DNA of 64,000 nt from Meiothermus sp. (GTDB taxonomy: Bacteria > Deinococcota > Deinococci > Deinococcales > Thermaceae). Under the pieces are notes generated by a model. That model ran no database searches and was not told the origin of the DNA. It was given only the letters and a program-made list of their open reading frames with translations. Position numbers and translations under genes: made by a program. The stretch is from contig NZ_BPIJ01000002.1 in assembly GCF_026004055.1 (NCBI RefSeq), forward strand, positions 683,803 through 747,802. The letters run 5' to 3'. This document shows, piece after piece, positions 17,411-26,470 of this stretch (within the stretch, counting starts at the first letter, position 1; every line of letters starts with the position of its first letter).

Positions 17411-17497
17411 GCGAAAGGGGCCTTAACGCCCTCCGCTAAGCAGATCACTGCGGTCGGGTAGTCGCCACCTTTGGTGACGAATCGACCGAATTTGGTA
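17411..17497. repeat. Degenerate family A MITE remnant (A2)
   Basis: Carries the degraded middle and right end of family A: CGCCCTCCGCTAAG, then CGGTCGGGTAGTCGCCACC, TTTGGTGACGAATCGACCG and AATTTGGTA. Both arms of the CACC/GGTG hairpin remain but with substitutions. The left end with GGATTCAAAAAG is lost. It sits between the ALDH gene (ending 17540) and the LacI regulator. Confidence 0.7.
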
Positions 17498-17539
17498 TGG
17501 CGTTTGCTTTGAGCCTTCGGCGTTCAGAGCGGCTAATGG

Positions 17540-18985
17540 CTAGTGCTTGACCATGATGTGCCGCGCTACCGTGTAGTCCTCGAGCGCATACATACTCATG
17601 TCCTTACCGTAGCCCGACTGCTTAAGGCCTCCGTGGGGCATCTCGTTGACCAACATGAAGTGGGTGTTGATCCAGGTGGCCCCGTACTGCAAGCGGCTGG
17701 CAATGCGCATGGCCTTGCCCACGTCCTGCGTCCAGACCGAGCTGGCCAGGCCGTAGTCGGAGTCGTTGGCCCAGGCGATGGCCTCCTCGGGGTCGGAGAA
17801 GCGCGTGACCGAAACCACCGGGCCAAACACCTCGCGACGCACGATTTCGTCGGATTGCAGGGCCCCGGCCACCACGGTGGGTTCGTAGAAAAAGCCCTTG
17901 CCCTCCATGGGGTGGCCCCCCACCGTGACCTCGATGTGTTTTTGCATCTTGGCCCGTTCCACAAAGCTGGCCACCCTGGCCCGCTGCCGCTCGGTAATCA
18001 GGGGCCCCATCTCCACCCCTTCCTCGTGCTGGGCTCCCACCTTAATGCTCTTGACCGCGTCTGATAGCTCGGCCACAAACTTGTCGTAGATTTTCTTGCC
18101 CGCATACACCCGGCAGGCTGCGGTGCAGTCTTGGCCGGCGTTGTAGTAGCCAAAGATTTTGATGCCCTGTACAGCAGCCTCGAGGTCGGCATCGTCCATC
18201 ACAATGACCGGGGCCTTGCCGCCAAGCTCGAGGTGGGTTCTTTTCAAGCTTTGCGAGGCGGCCTCCAGTACCCGGCGCCCGGTGGCCACATCGCCGGTCA
18301 GCGAAACCATCCGTACCCCTGGGTGCGCCACCAACGAGGCCCCCACGGTTTCCCCTATCCCGGTCACCACGTTCACCACCCCCGGCGGGAAAATTTCCGC
18401 CAGCAGCTCGGCCAGCTTGAGGGTGGTCAGGGGGGTCTGCTCGCTGGGCTTGAGCACCACCGTGTTGCCGGCTGCCAAGGCCGGGGCCAGCTTCCAAGCC
18501 GCCATCATGAGCGGGTAGTTCCAGGGGGCAATGCTGGCCACCACCCCCACCGGGTCGCGCCGAATAAAGCTGGTGTGCCCGGCCAGATACTCGCCTGCCA
18601 AAGCGCCGGTCATCGAGCGCACCGCCCCGGCAAAAAAGCGGAAGCAGTCCGAAATAGCCGGGATTTCGTCGTTCAGCGCAGCCGGATAGGGCTTGCCGCA
18701 GTTGAGCGATTCCAGTCGGGCGAATGCCTCGGCGTGCTCGTCAATCTTGTCTGCCAATTTCAAAAGCAGCAGCGAACGGTCTTTGGGGGTGGTTTGCGAC
18801 CACGCATCAAAGGCTTTTTCAGCCGCTGCCACCGCCTGCTTGACCTGTTCTGCCGAAGCCTCGGGGAGCTTCAGGAGCACCTCGCCCGTGGCCGGGTTGA
18901 GGATGTCCAGCGGGGTGCTCTCTCCGGCCACAAACTGCCCATCAATCAGCATCTTGCTCTGTCCAATCAGTGCTTTGGTTGCCAT
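17540..18985 (-). CDS. Aldehyde dehydrogenase, gamma-aminobutyraldehyde/betaine-aldehyde type
   Basis: A 481-residue NAD(P)-dependent aldehyde dehydrogenase. It has [20 protein letters not shown], the catalytic Glu in [11 protein letters not shown] and the catalytic Cys in [14 protein letters not shown], and ends [17 protein letters not shown]. The closest remembered relatives are aminobutyraldehyde dehydrogenases (PatD/YdcW), which make GABA from putrescine-derived 4-aminobutanal. It is downstream of the PotDABC-like importer genes on the same strand (77 bp gap), supporting a polyamine role. Betaine-aldehyde dehydrogenase remains an alternative. Confidence 0.86.
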   Translation of the reverse strand: MATKALIGQSKMLIDGQFVAGESTPLDILNPATGEVLLKLPEASAEQVKQAVAAAEKAFDAWSQTTPKDRSLLLLKLADKIDEHAEAFARLESLNCGKPYPAALNDEIPAISDCFRFFAGAVRSMTGALAGEYLAGHTSFIRRDPVGVVASIAPWNYPLMMAAWKLAPALAAGNTVVLKPSEQTPLTTLKLAELLAEIFPPGVVNVVTGIGETVGASLVAHPGVRMVSLTGDVATGRRVLEAASQSLKRTHLELGGKAPVIVMDDADLEAAVQGIKIFGYYNAGQDCTAACRVYAGKKIYDKFVAELSDAVKSIKVGAQHEEGVEMGPLITERQRARVASFVERAKMQKHIEVTVGGHPMEGKGFFYEPTVVAGALQSDEIVRREVFGPVVSVTRFSDPEEAIAWANDSDYGLASSVWTQDVGKAMRIASRLQYGATWINTHFMLVNEMPHGGLKQSGYGKDMSMYALEDYTVARHIMVKH

Positions 18986-19062
18986 GATCGTTTTCCTTTC
19001 TTCAGTTACGGTTATGCTTTATGCCTACATTACCCACGTTGATTTGCGGTTGCTCTGCGCTT

Positions 19063-19872
19063 TCATCCGGTTTTTCCGCCACCGTGCAGGTCGTCGGTAT
19101 CACGGGTGAGCCACTGGGCCAGCACAATCGGCAAAAAGGTGATGAGCATCACGAATACCGCCACCACGTTGGTGATGGGGCGCTCGCGGGGCCTGAACAG
19201 CTCGTTCAAAAACCAGATGGGCAGGGTCTTTTGGTCGGCGGCGGTAAAAGTCGTCACGATTACTTCGTCAAACGACAGGGCAAACGACAACATGCCACCC
19301 GCCAGCAAAGCCGTGGCGATGCTAGGCAACACTACCCAGCGCCAGGTGGTAAACCAATCCGCGCCCAGATCCATGGAGGCTTCAATCTGTGAATAACCCG
19401 TGCGCCTGAACCGTGCTACCACGTTGTTGTACACCGTCACGATGCAAAAGGTGGCATGGCCAATCACGATAGTCCAGAAACCCGGCTCCAAGGCCAACCG
19501 CTTGAAGGTGGTAAGCAAGGCAATGCCCGTCAGGATGCCCGGTAGGGCAATGGGCAGAATGAGCAGCACGGTGATGAAATCCTTCCCCAAAAACTGGAAG
19601 CGGTACATGGCTGCGGCCACCATCGTTCCCAGCACCAGGGCAATGCCCGTAGCCATGGCCGCTACCTGCAACGATAGCCAGAGCGCCGCCCACATATCCT
19701 GTCGTTGGAACGCCTCGCCGAACCAGCGCAGGGTTAAGCCCGGGGGCGGAAACTGATAGGTGCGGTCTTCGGTAGTCAGGGCGTACAAAACGATGATGGC
19801 GATGGGGAAATGCAGGAAAAGCATTCCCAGATAGAACGCCGCACGCAGGCCCAGCGAAGGCTTATCTGGCAT
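19063..19872 (-). CDS. Polyamine-type ABC permease, PotC-like
   Basis: A 269-residue permease with about six helices; the first is [22 protein letters not shown]. The EAA loop reads [27 protein letters not shown], matching the PotC/PotI type. Start ATG 19872 has GGAGGGG at proper spacing; a longer open frame upstream is rejected because it runs into the PotB-like end. It is the fourth gene of a potDABC-like set read on the − strand. Confidence 0.9.
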   Translation of the reverse strand: MPDKPSLGLRAAFYLGMLFLHFPIAIIVLYALTTEDRTYQFPPPGLTLRWFGEAFQRQDMWAALWLSLQVAAMATGIALVLGTMVAAAMYRFQFLGKDFITVLLILPIALPGILTGIALLTTFKRLALEPGFWTIVIGHATFCIVTVYNNVVARFRRTGYSQIEASMDLGADWFTTWRWVVLPSIATALLAGGMLSFALSFDEVIVTTFTAADQKTLPIWFLNELFRPRERPITNVVAVFVMLITFLPIVLAQWLTRDTDDLHGGGKTG

Positions 19873-19985
19873 TTGTACCCCTCCGCCACGCGTTCGTCGG
19901 CTTGAACCCGACAAACAAACCCTTTGTAAGGACAGCCCTGGCATAGCTGCAGGCGCTCCGCCCAGAGACCGGTGACTTTGGATCC

Positions 19986-20921
19986 TCACAGCGCATTGAA
20001 CGCTCCCAGTCGCCGTACCACGAGCAGGTAAATAGCGATAATCACTATCGGCACCACCGAGAACGCCGCTGCCAGCGGCAGGTTGCCTGCGGTGCCCTGC
20101 TGCACGTAGACCATCTGCCCTATAAAAAACCCTGGCTGGCCCACCACCTGGGGGATGATGTAGTCGCCCAGGGTTAGCGAAAAGGTAAAAATGGAACCTG
20201 CTGCTACCCCCGGAATCACCAGGGGCCAGATGATCTTGCGAAAAGTCTGGCCTGGCCTGGCGCCTAGATCCGACGAGGCCTGGATGAGCGACTTCGGAAC
20301 CCGCTCCAAAGCCGCGATAATCGGCAAAATCATGTAGGGAAGCCAGATGTAGGTAAAAACCAGAAACATACCCAGATAGCTGTTGGAGAGGCTGGGGCCG
20401 CCAACCACGGGTATGCTCAGGATGCCCTGCAAAAGCCAGCCCAGCCCCAGAAGATTGAAAAACCAGCTAATCACCCCTTCGCCTGCCAAAATTAAGCGCC
20501 AGGCATAGACCTTGATCAGGTAGCTGGACCACAGGGGTAGCAGCACCATCAGATACCAGAAGGTTTTGGCATTGCCTTTGGTATAAAAGGCGATGTAATA
20601 GGCAAGCGGGAAGCCAATGGCGATGCAGGCGAGCGTGACCACCAGGGCCATCAGGGTAGTACGCACCACGATATCCACGTTGGCCGGAGAGCTAAAGAGC
20701 TGCTGAAAAGCCGAGAGTGAGAAGCGATACTCCACCTGGCCGGTAAAGTCGTTGAGGGAGTAGAAGCTGTAGAGCATCAGGTTGAAGAGCGATCCCAAAT
20801 AGATGATGCCCAGCCACAGCAAGGGCGGTATCAGCAACAACGACAACAGCAGCAACGGACGCACATACAGCGCGTCTGAAAGGCGGCGACGCAGGGTCAT
20901 GCGCCCCTCCCGCTCGCCCAT
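19986..20921 (-). CDS. Polyamine-type ABC permease, PotB-like
   Basis: A 311-residue permease. The first helix is [21 protein letters not shown], with a large extracytoplasmic loop after it as in PotB. The EAA loop is [31 protein letters not shown]. Starts at 20921 (MGEREGRM) or the ATG seven codons later. It follows the ATPase gene by 22 bp. It forms the membrane channel with the PotC-like protein. Confidence 0.9.
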   Translation of the reverse strand: MGEREGRMTLRRRLSDALYVRPLLLLSLLLIPPLLWLGIIYLGSLFNLMLYSFYSLNDFTGQVEYRFSLSAFQQLFSSPANVDIVVRTTLMALVVTLACIAIGFPLAYYIAFYTKGNAKTFWYLMVLLPLWSSYLIKVYAWRLILAGEGVISWFFNLLGLGWLLQGILSIPVVGGPSLSNSYLGMFLVFTYIWLPYMILPIIAALERVPKSLIQASSDLGARPGQTFRKIIWPLVIPGVAAGSIFTFSLTLGDYIIPQVVGQPGFFIGQMVYVQQGTAGNLPLAAAFSVVPIVIIAIYLLVVRRLGAFNAL

Positions 20922-20943
20922 GTTGGCAACTGCCAGGCGCTGC

Positions 20944-21975
20944 TCATACTGCCTCCCGCAAAAGCCGTAGCGAACCGCTTTCCCAGCTCAGGGTAACGGC
21001 GCTGCCAATCTGCAAGCCCTGCTCTTCGGACGGCGTGACCGCCGTAAGGCGTTCTTCCCCTACCTGAACTTCGTAGCGGGTCTGGGCTCCCAGGTAGTGA
21101 ATATCCAGCAGGGTGCCGCTCAAACGGTTGTGACCCCTCTGAGTCCCCGGCTGGATGGCGATACGCTCGGGTCGCAGGGCATACCGGCCTCCTTCCAACC
21201 CCAGTAGGCGGCCCTCGAGGACATTGGCGCTGCCCACAAAGCGAGCCACAAATTCGGTCTGGGGGTACTCGTAAAGCTGCTTGGGGGTGTCGAGCTGCTC
21301 TATACGGCCATGATTGAACACCGCCACCCGGTCGGACATGGAAAGGGCCTCGCCCTGGTCGTGGGTCACGTAGATAAAGGTGATGCCGAGCTGGCGTTGC
21401 AGGGCTTTTAGCTCGATCTGCATCTCCTCGCGCAGCTTCAAGTCCAGGGCACCCAAGGGCTCGTCCAGCAACAGTAACTTGGGCCGGTTGATGAGGGCAC
21501 GGGCCAGGGCCACCCGCTGCCGCTGGCCCCCCGAAAGCTGCCCAGGCCGCCGATCCCCCAGACCCGAGAGCTTGACCAGTTCCAGCATCTCCTCGGCCCG
21601 CCGGTGGCGCTCTGGCCGGGGTACGCCCCGCACCATGAGCGCATACGCTACATTGTCGCGCACATTCATGTGGGGAAAGAGCGCGTAGTCCTGGAACACC
21701 GTGTTTACATCGCGGGCATAAGGCGGCAGCCTTGAAGCATCCTGCCCGAACAGCACAATCTGTCCCGAGGTCGGTTGCTCAAACCCACCAATCAGGCGTA
21801 AGCAGGTGGTCTTACCCGAACCCGAAGGCCCTAACATGGAGAAGAACTCGCCGGGGAGGATTTCCAAGTCCACCTTGTCTACGGCTTTCACCGGGCCAAA
21901 ATAGCAGGACACCTCGCGGAACACCACGGCAGCCGGTACGGACTGGATTTTGGAATCTTTTGGCATTTGTACCAT
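20944..21975 (-). CDS. Polyamine-type ABC transporter ATPase, PotA-like
   Basis: A 343-residue importer ATPase: Walker A GPSGSGKTT, Q-loop VFQDYALFPHMNV, signature LSGGQRQRVALARAL, Walker B LLLLDEPLGALD, then the TOBE domain (ALRPERIAIQPG) expected for PotA/FbpC-type subunits. Start is ATG 21975 or ATG 21966; there is no clear ribosome-binding site and the sequence before 21966 resembles that before the PotC-like start. It couples ATP hydrolysis to uptake through the two permeases. Confidence 0.91.
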   Translation of the reverse strand: MVQMPKDSKIQSVPAAVVFREVSCYFGPVKAVDKVDLEILPGEFFSMLGPSGSGKTTCLRLIGGFEQPTSGQIVLFGQDASRLPPYARDVNTVFQDYALFPHMNVRDNVAYALMVRGVPRPERHRRAEEMLELVKLSGLGDRRPGQLSGGQRQRVALARALINRPKLLLLDEPLGALDLKLREEMQIELKALQRQLGITFIYVTHDQGEALSMSDRVAVFNHGRIEQLDTPKQLYEYPQTEFVARFVGSANVLEGRLLGLEGGRYALRPERIAIQPGTQRGHNRLSGTLLDIHYLGAQTRYEVQVGEERLTAVTPSEEQGLQIGSAVTLSWESGSLRLLREAV

Positions 21976-22109
21976 CGTAGCGAGTGTGTTGTTGGGTTGC
22001 CGTGGGTATGGGGTGGGGCAGCATTGGCTGGCCCTCACCCCACCCTTGCTAAAGGATATGCCGGACTATAAGGGGCGCTCTGTTGAGGACTATTCCGTGG
22101 GAACTGCCC

Positions 22110-23279
22110 TCAGCGCCCTCCCTGAATGGCGATGTAGTCGCTCACCCAGCGACTATAGGGCACACACTGGTTGTTTTGGGTGCGGCACTGGGCGGTGGGT
22201 GTGCGCCAGAAGAAAATCTTGTCGAAGTCGTTGAAGCCCTGGTTTTTGCAGCCATCGGCCGGCAGCAAGGAGCCCGGGGTGTTACAGGCTGCAGGCACCA
22301 CCGGGTTGGAGCCAAACCAGCCGGCAATGTCGGCTTGTACCTTGTTGGTGAGCTGCCAGTTGAGCCAGCGGTAGGCACAGTTGGAATTTTTGGAGTTGGC
22401 CGCCAGCATGGTGGTATCAGCCCAGCCGGTGGCTCCTTCCTTGGGCACCACCCAGTCGATGGGGCGTTTGTTGGCCTTGAGGGTGTTGACCTGGAAGATC
22501 CAGGTAGTAGAAGCCACCACCCCTTCGTTGGTGAAGTCCTGCACCTGGGCGTTGGCGTCGTTCCAGTAGCGCTGGAGCAGACCGCGCTGCTGGCGCAGTA
22601 GCTTGAGTACTTCCTGGTACTGCCGCTCGTTGAGTTCGTAGGGGTCTTTGATGCCGAGCTCGGGCCGGGTACGCATCAGGTACAGCGCGGCATCGGCTAC
22701 GTAGATGGGCCCGTAGTAGGCCTGGATGCGGCCTTTGTTACTTTTGCCATCGGGGAGGATCATCTCCTCAAAAACCACCTTCCAGCTATCGGGGGGGGTC
22801 TTGAAGACGTTGGTGTTGTAGGCCAACACGTTTACGCCAAACTGGTAGGGCACCCCGTAGCGCACCCCGTTGACCACGTACCAGGGCGAGTTGAGCAAAC
22901 GGCGATCCAGGTTGCGGGTGTTGGGAATCAGGTTCCAGTTGATGGGGGCGACCACGTTGCCGGCAATCAGGCGCTGGGTGGCGTCGCCCGAGGCCGTCAC
23001 AAGATCGTAGCCGCCCTGGTTCATCAGGCGCACGGCTTCGTCGGAGCTACCGAAGACCTTGACCGTTACCTTGCAGCCGGTTTCTTTCTCAAACCCCGAG
23101 ACCCAGTCGGCACTCTTGTCGGTGGAGCCGTTTTCCACATACCCTGGCCAGGCCAGAATGTTGAGCTGGCCCTCGTTGGGCCCCAGCGACTGTTTGGCCC
23201 GGCTGGCCGGAAGCTGGGCCAGCGCCAGGCCGGCCATTACCGCTAGACCCACCCCTGCTACAAGCCATCGTGTTTTCAT
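22110..23279 (-). CDS. Polyamine-type ABC substrate-binding protein (PotD/PotF-like)
   Basis: A 389-residue exported binding protein: signal peptide MKTRWLVAGVGLAVMAGLALAQ, then QLNILAWPGYVENG (the LNIYNWxxYI-like N-terminus of PotD), YDLVTASGDATQRLI, and GVPYQFGVNVLAYN. The C-terminal ~60 residues contain five Cys (AACNTPG, DGCKN, QCRTQ, QCVPY and one earlier), which may form disulfides, unusual for the family. First gene of potDABC, followed by the ATPase; presumably the LysR gene upstream controls it. Confidence 0.88.
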   Translation of the reverse strand: MKTRWLVAGVGLAVMAGLALAQLPASRAKQSLGPNEGQLNILAWPGYVENGSTDKSADWVSGFEKETGCKVTVKVFGSSDEAVRLMNQGGYDLVTASGDATQRLIAGNVVAPINWNLIPNTRNLDRRLLNSPWYVVNGVRYGVPYQFGVNVLAYNTNVFKTPPDSWKVVFEEMILPDGKSNKGRIQAYYGPIYVADAALYLMRTRPELGIKDPYELNERQYQEVLKLLRQQRGLLQRYWNDANAQVQDFTNEGVVASTTWIFQVNTLKANKRPIDWVVPKEGATGWADTTMLAANSKNSNCAYRWLNWQLTNKVQADIAGWFGSNPVVPAACNTPGSLLPADGCKNQGFNDFDKIFFWRTPTAQCRTQNNQCVPYSRWVSDYIAIQGGR

Positions 23280-23437
23280 GCTCCCTCCTCGAATACGACA
23301 GCTCCCAAGGCTTTTGCACCCCCACAGGACGGCTCGAGCTGTCGAACTCGAGTACGATATAAGCCCCGGCTACCCCATAACAAGCAACCCGAAAATATAC
23401 CAGGTATCGGCAAAAGAGATGGCTTTTGGGGAAAGGG

Positions 23438-24376
23438 CTATTCCGGGGTGTTCAGTAGCTCGGCATAGTTCATGCCGTACTCCTGCACCCGGCTGTGCTC
23501 CCCCACCACCACCAAAAACTGCCGGGCAGCCTCGCTTAGCACACTACCGCGGCGCCAGGCCACCCCGATCTCCAGGCGGGGCAAATCTTCCTGCAAGGGC
23601 CGCGACTCCAGCCGGTCGCCCTCCAGGCTCCAGGGCCTGTACATCAGGTTGGGTAGCACCGCCACCCCAATACCCAAAGCCACCAGGCTGCGCACGGCCT
23701 CGATGGAGTCGGTGCGTACCGCCACCGGAGGGGAGCCGCTCAGGCGGTAGATCTGCTGCCCAACTTCCTCGAGCTCATCGTTTTTGAGCGATAAAAAACG
23801 TTCGTCCCGCAGTTCCCCCAACGACACCGCCTCGCGCTGCACCAGCGGGTGGTTGGTGGGCAGCCAGACCCGCCAGGGGGCCCGCAGCAGGGGACGGGTC
23901 TCGAGGGCCTGCTTGTCCACCGCCGAGACATTCATGACTGCTACGTCCAACTCGCCATTAATCAGCAGGTGCTCGATGTAGCCCCGCCGATCTTCCACCA
24001 CCACCACCCGAATACCCGGAAACACCCGCTCGAACCGATCCAGCAGGTAGGGTAGGTAGTAGGCCGTCACCAGGCTGGTGACCCCCAGGTTGAGTTGCCC
24101 GGTAGTGGCATCGGGGCGCTCGCGGATGGCCTGCTCGGCGTTGCGCAGCGCGGCCAGCACCTCGTGGGCGTGGCGCAGAAACTGATGCCCGGCATGGGTC
24201 AGGGTCATGCCCCTGGCATGCCGGGTAAACAGCTCGGCGCCCAAGGTCTCTTCCAGCTTTTTGATGGCTTCTGTCACCACCGACTGGGTCACGTTTAGCG
24301 AGGTCAGGGCTTTGGAAATCGAGCCCGACTCGGCCACCGCAATGAAGTAAACCAACTGCTTGAGCGAGATATGCAC
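23438..24376 (-). CDS. LysR-family transcriptional regulator
   Basis: A 312-residue LysR-type regulator: winged HTH MHISLKQLVYFIAVAESGSISKA and LNVTQSVVTEAIKKLEE, then a substrate-binding domain from about residue 90 (TTGQLNLGVTSLVTAYYLPYLL; SLVALGIGVAVLPNLM). It lies 158 bp upstream of the polyamine binding-protein gene on the same strand. Such co-oriented placement suggests that it regulates the downstream importer, though LysR regulators more often sit divergently. Effector unknown. Confidence 0.9.
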   Translation of the reverse strand: MHISLKQLVYFIAVAESGSISKALTSLNVTQSVVTEAIKKLEETLGAELFTRHARGMTLTHAGHQFLRHAHEVLAALRNAEQAIRERPDATTGQLNLGVTSLVTAYYLPYLLDRFERVFPGIRVVVVEDRRGYIEHLLINGELDVAVMNVSAVDKQALETRPLLRAPWRVWLPTNHPLVQREAVSLGELRDERFLSLKNDELEEVGQQIYRLSGSPPVAVRTDSIEAVRSLVALGIGVAVLPNLMYRPWSLEGDRLESRPLQEDLPRLEIGVAWRRGSVLSEAARQFLVVVGEHSRVQEYGMNYAELLNTPE

Positions 24377-24507
24377 CGAAGACTCCTATCGGCAAAACCG
24401 ATGGTTCAAGTCTAGTCGCTCGAGCGGCCCCTGACCAGCTCTTTTGCAGCACTAATCTTGGGGTCGCAAACTGAAGCCATGCCTTTGTTCAAACAGTTGG
24501 GCTGTTA

Positions 24508-25613
24508 TACCAAATCTCCCTCGAGGTGACACCTATAGTAGGATTGGGGAATGGGTCGTAGGATTGCCCCAATCGATTGGACTGAAAGCGCAGAGGAGCT
24601 GGAGGCACAGTATAGACGGGAGAGGAACCTGGAACGACGTAAACGGCTGCAGGCGATGTGGCTGGTACGTCGAGGCAAAGCTGCACAGGATGCGGCCAAA
24701 GAAGTGGGGATTGGACGTAAAACCCTCAACCGGTGGCTGGCTTGGTATCGGGCCGGGGGATTGCAGGAGGTGTTGAAGCGCGTACCGGGCTGGGGGGTCA
24801 AGGTCAGTCGAGCCTGGTTGGATCAAGACCAACAACTGGAACTGCGAGCCGAGAGTGCCCAAGGAAGCTTTCGCACCTACGAAGAAGCGCGGCAGTGGGT
24901 GCAACAACGCTTTGGGGTGCAGTACAGCTATAAAGGCCTCTATGGGCTGATGGCTCGATGGAAGATTCACCCCAAAGTACCGCGACCGAGTGCTGCCAAG
25001 GCCGATGCGGCAGCGCAAGCGCGCTGGAAAAAGGGGGGCTCAAAGCCCTGATAGCCGAGCAGCTCCACCGAGGGGGTCAGACCCTGGGGGAGGCTCTGGG
25101 CCGGATTGGGTTTAGCGATGAGCTGCGGTTGGGACTGCTGGGTCAAGTTCGACGGGTGCTGGCGCCTCGGGGGGTGAAGGTCGTTCAAACGGTACAGCGG
25201 GCATACCAGTATGCCTACCTGCTGCTGGCGGTGATACCGGCCATCGGTCAGTTGAGGTGGGGTTGGATTCCCCGCCTGAAGCAAGAACACCTCAAACCGG
25301 TGCTGGAGCAATGGGGGTTAGCCATCAACGTTTGGGATGGGGCGGGGGTTCATCGGGGTCGTAGCCTATCCGAGCTAGCGGGGAGTCGTATCCTTCAACC
25401 GGCCTATTCGCCCGAGCTCAATCCTGCCGAGCGGGTGTTTGAGGAGGTCAGGCGGGCCATTGAAGGCAAAGTGTACCCTTCGCTGGAACACAAACGCCTG
25501 GCTGCCGAGGAGTTCCTCACCCAGCTTGCGGCTGATCCAACTAGGGTCAAGCGGCTTTGCTTTTGGCCTTGGATTCAAGAGGCTTTATGTGTCACCTCGT
25601 CGTAGAGTTGGTA
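24508..25613 (+). mobile_element. Complete IS630-type insertion sequence, 1106 bp
   Basis: Terminal inverted repeats of about 25 bp: both ends begin TACCAA and share CGAGGTGACAC after imperfect middles (21 of 25 matching). It is flanked by TTA on each side (24505-24507 and 25614-25616). It encodes one transposase in two overlapping frames. Because removing the element plus one TTA restores the signal-peptide frame of the host gene, the footprint is consistent with a 3-bp TNA duplication or with TA plus an asymmetric end; a TACC-outward 'TA' model with TIRs starting CCAA would break the frame. Confidence 0.92.
24551..25605 (+). CDS. IS630-family transposase, two frames joined by predicted −1 frameshift
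   Basis: The first frame (24551-25051) encodes an HTH region ([37 protein letters not shown]). The second continues to 25605 with the DDE domain: [16 protein letters not shown] (first Asp), [11 protein letters not shown] (second Asp) and [18 protein letters not shown] (Glu). The frames are joined at the A5G6 run at 25028-25038 (codons AAA AAG GGG GGC), where a −1 slip gives a single 351-residue product, the usual size for the family. All three acidic residues are present, so it is probably active. The frameshift is inferred, not proven. Confidence 0.88.
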
Positions 25614-26470
25614 TTACACCCTGCTCCTCACGCTCTGGCTGGGAAGCGAAGTCCTGGCCCAACGGGGCGGCGAACCCGACGCGCAACCCGGAAGTGTGTG
25701 TACCCCTTCAACCTGGAACCGCACCGAACCCCGCACCGAAGCCGAGCGGAAGGAGCGCGAACGCTGGGCGGCCTACCGGGAAAAGCTCCAAAGCTACCTG
25801 CTGCAGCTCCCCAAAGAACCCGACACCCGGCTGGCCATGCCGGTGCAGGGCGCCCGGGTGCGACAGGTGGCCAATACCTTTGGGGCAGCCCGCGACGGCT
25901 GGCGCACCCACGAAGGGCAAGACATCTTCGCCTCCCGAGGAACCCCCGTTTACTCGGCCACCAGCGGGTTTGTCTGGCGCATTGGACAGGGGCAACTGGG
26001 GGGCTTGTACGTGTTTGTGGTGGGGCCTGGGGGGCGGCGCTACTATTACGCCCACCTCGAGCGCTACGCCCCGGGCCTAAAGGAAGGCCAGAAGGTCACG
26101 ATCCGCACCCTGCTGGGCTATGTGGGCAACACCGGCAATGCCCGCACCACCCCTCCCCACCTGCACTTTGGGGTGTATTCGGGCAGCCGGCGCACCTGCG
26201 ACTACCGGGTAATAGACCCCTTGCCGCTGCTGGCAGACCGCGACTGGCGAAGCTACACCCTAAACCCGGCCCGCAACCGCTAATGGTCTGTTTTCTGACA
26301 CAACGCTATGTATGCCATTGCGTTACGGGTTTCGGGCCGCAAGCCGTGGCCGCTTCTGGCCTTTAGCGTCACGCTTTTGGCACCTTGTTGAACGGTGATG
26401 GGTACCACCCCAAATTGCAAGGTTCGCCCTACCCGCAGTCTGGTAGCTCCGGAGTATGCTAGGGGCTGCT

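Larger units (their letters stand above)
24479..26283 (+). pseudogene. M23 (LytM-type) peptidase gene split by an IS630-type insertion
   Basis: The gene's first nine codons (MPLFKQLGC) lie at 24479-24505; the IS occupies 24508-25613; then the frame resumes with LLLTLWLGSEVLA at 25621. Removing the IS and one TTA copy restores a continuous signal peptide. The mature part (to 26283) is an M23 zinc peptidase: HEGQD (metal ligands), YYYAHLERY, and PPHLHFGVY, lacking the long coiled coil of EnvC-type proteins. It would cut peptidoglycan cross-links in the envelope. The interrupted copy lacks its own start, so export is lost unless transcripts from the IS use another start; GTG 25696 would give a cytoplasmic, unexported form. 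Confidence 0.88.

Noticed and set aside
22039-22109. Copy of element E suggested by GGACTATTCCGTGGGAAC
   Set aside because: Match is only ~18 bp with a mismatch and no second end; may be chance.
24958-25605. Second transposase frame as a sign that the IS is dead
   Set aside because: The −1 shift at an A5G6 run yields one full-length product with all three acidic residues; programmed frameshifting is more likely than decay.
25696-26283. GTG 25696 as the true start of the M23 peptidase
   Set aside because: Codons before it encode the rest of a signal peptide, and its first part is found on the other side of the IS.
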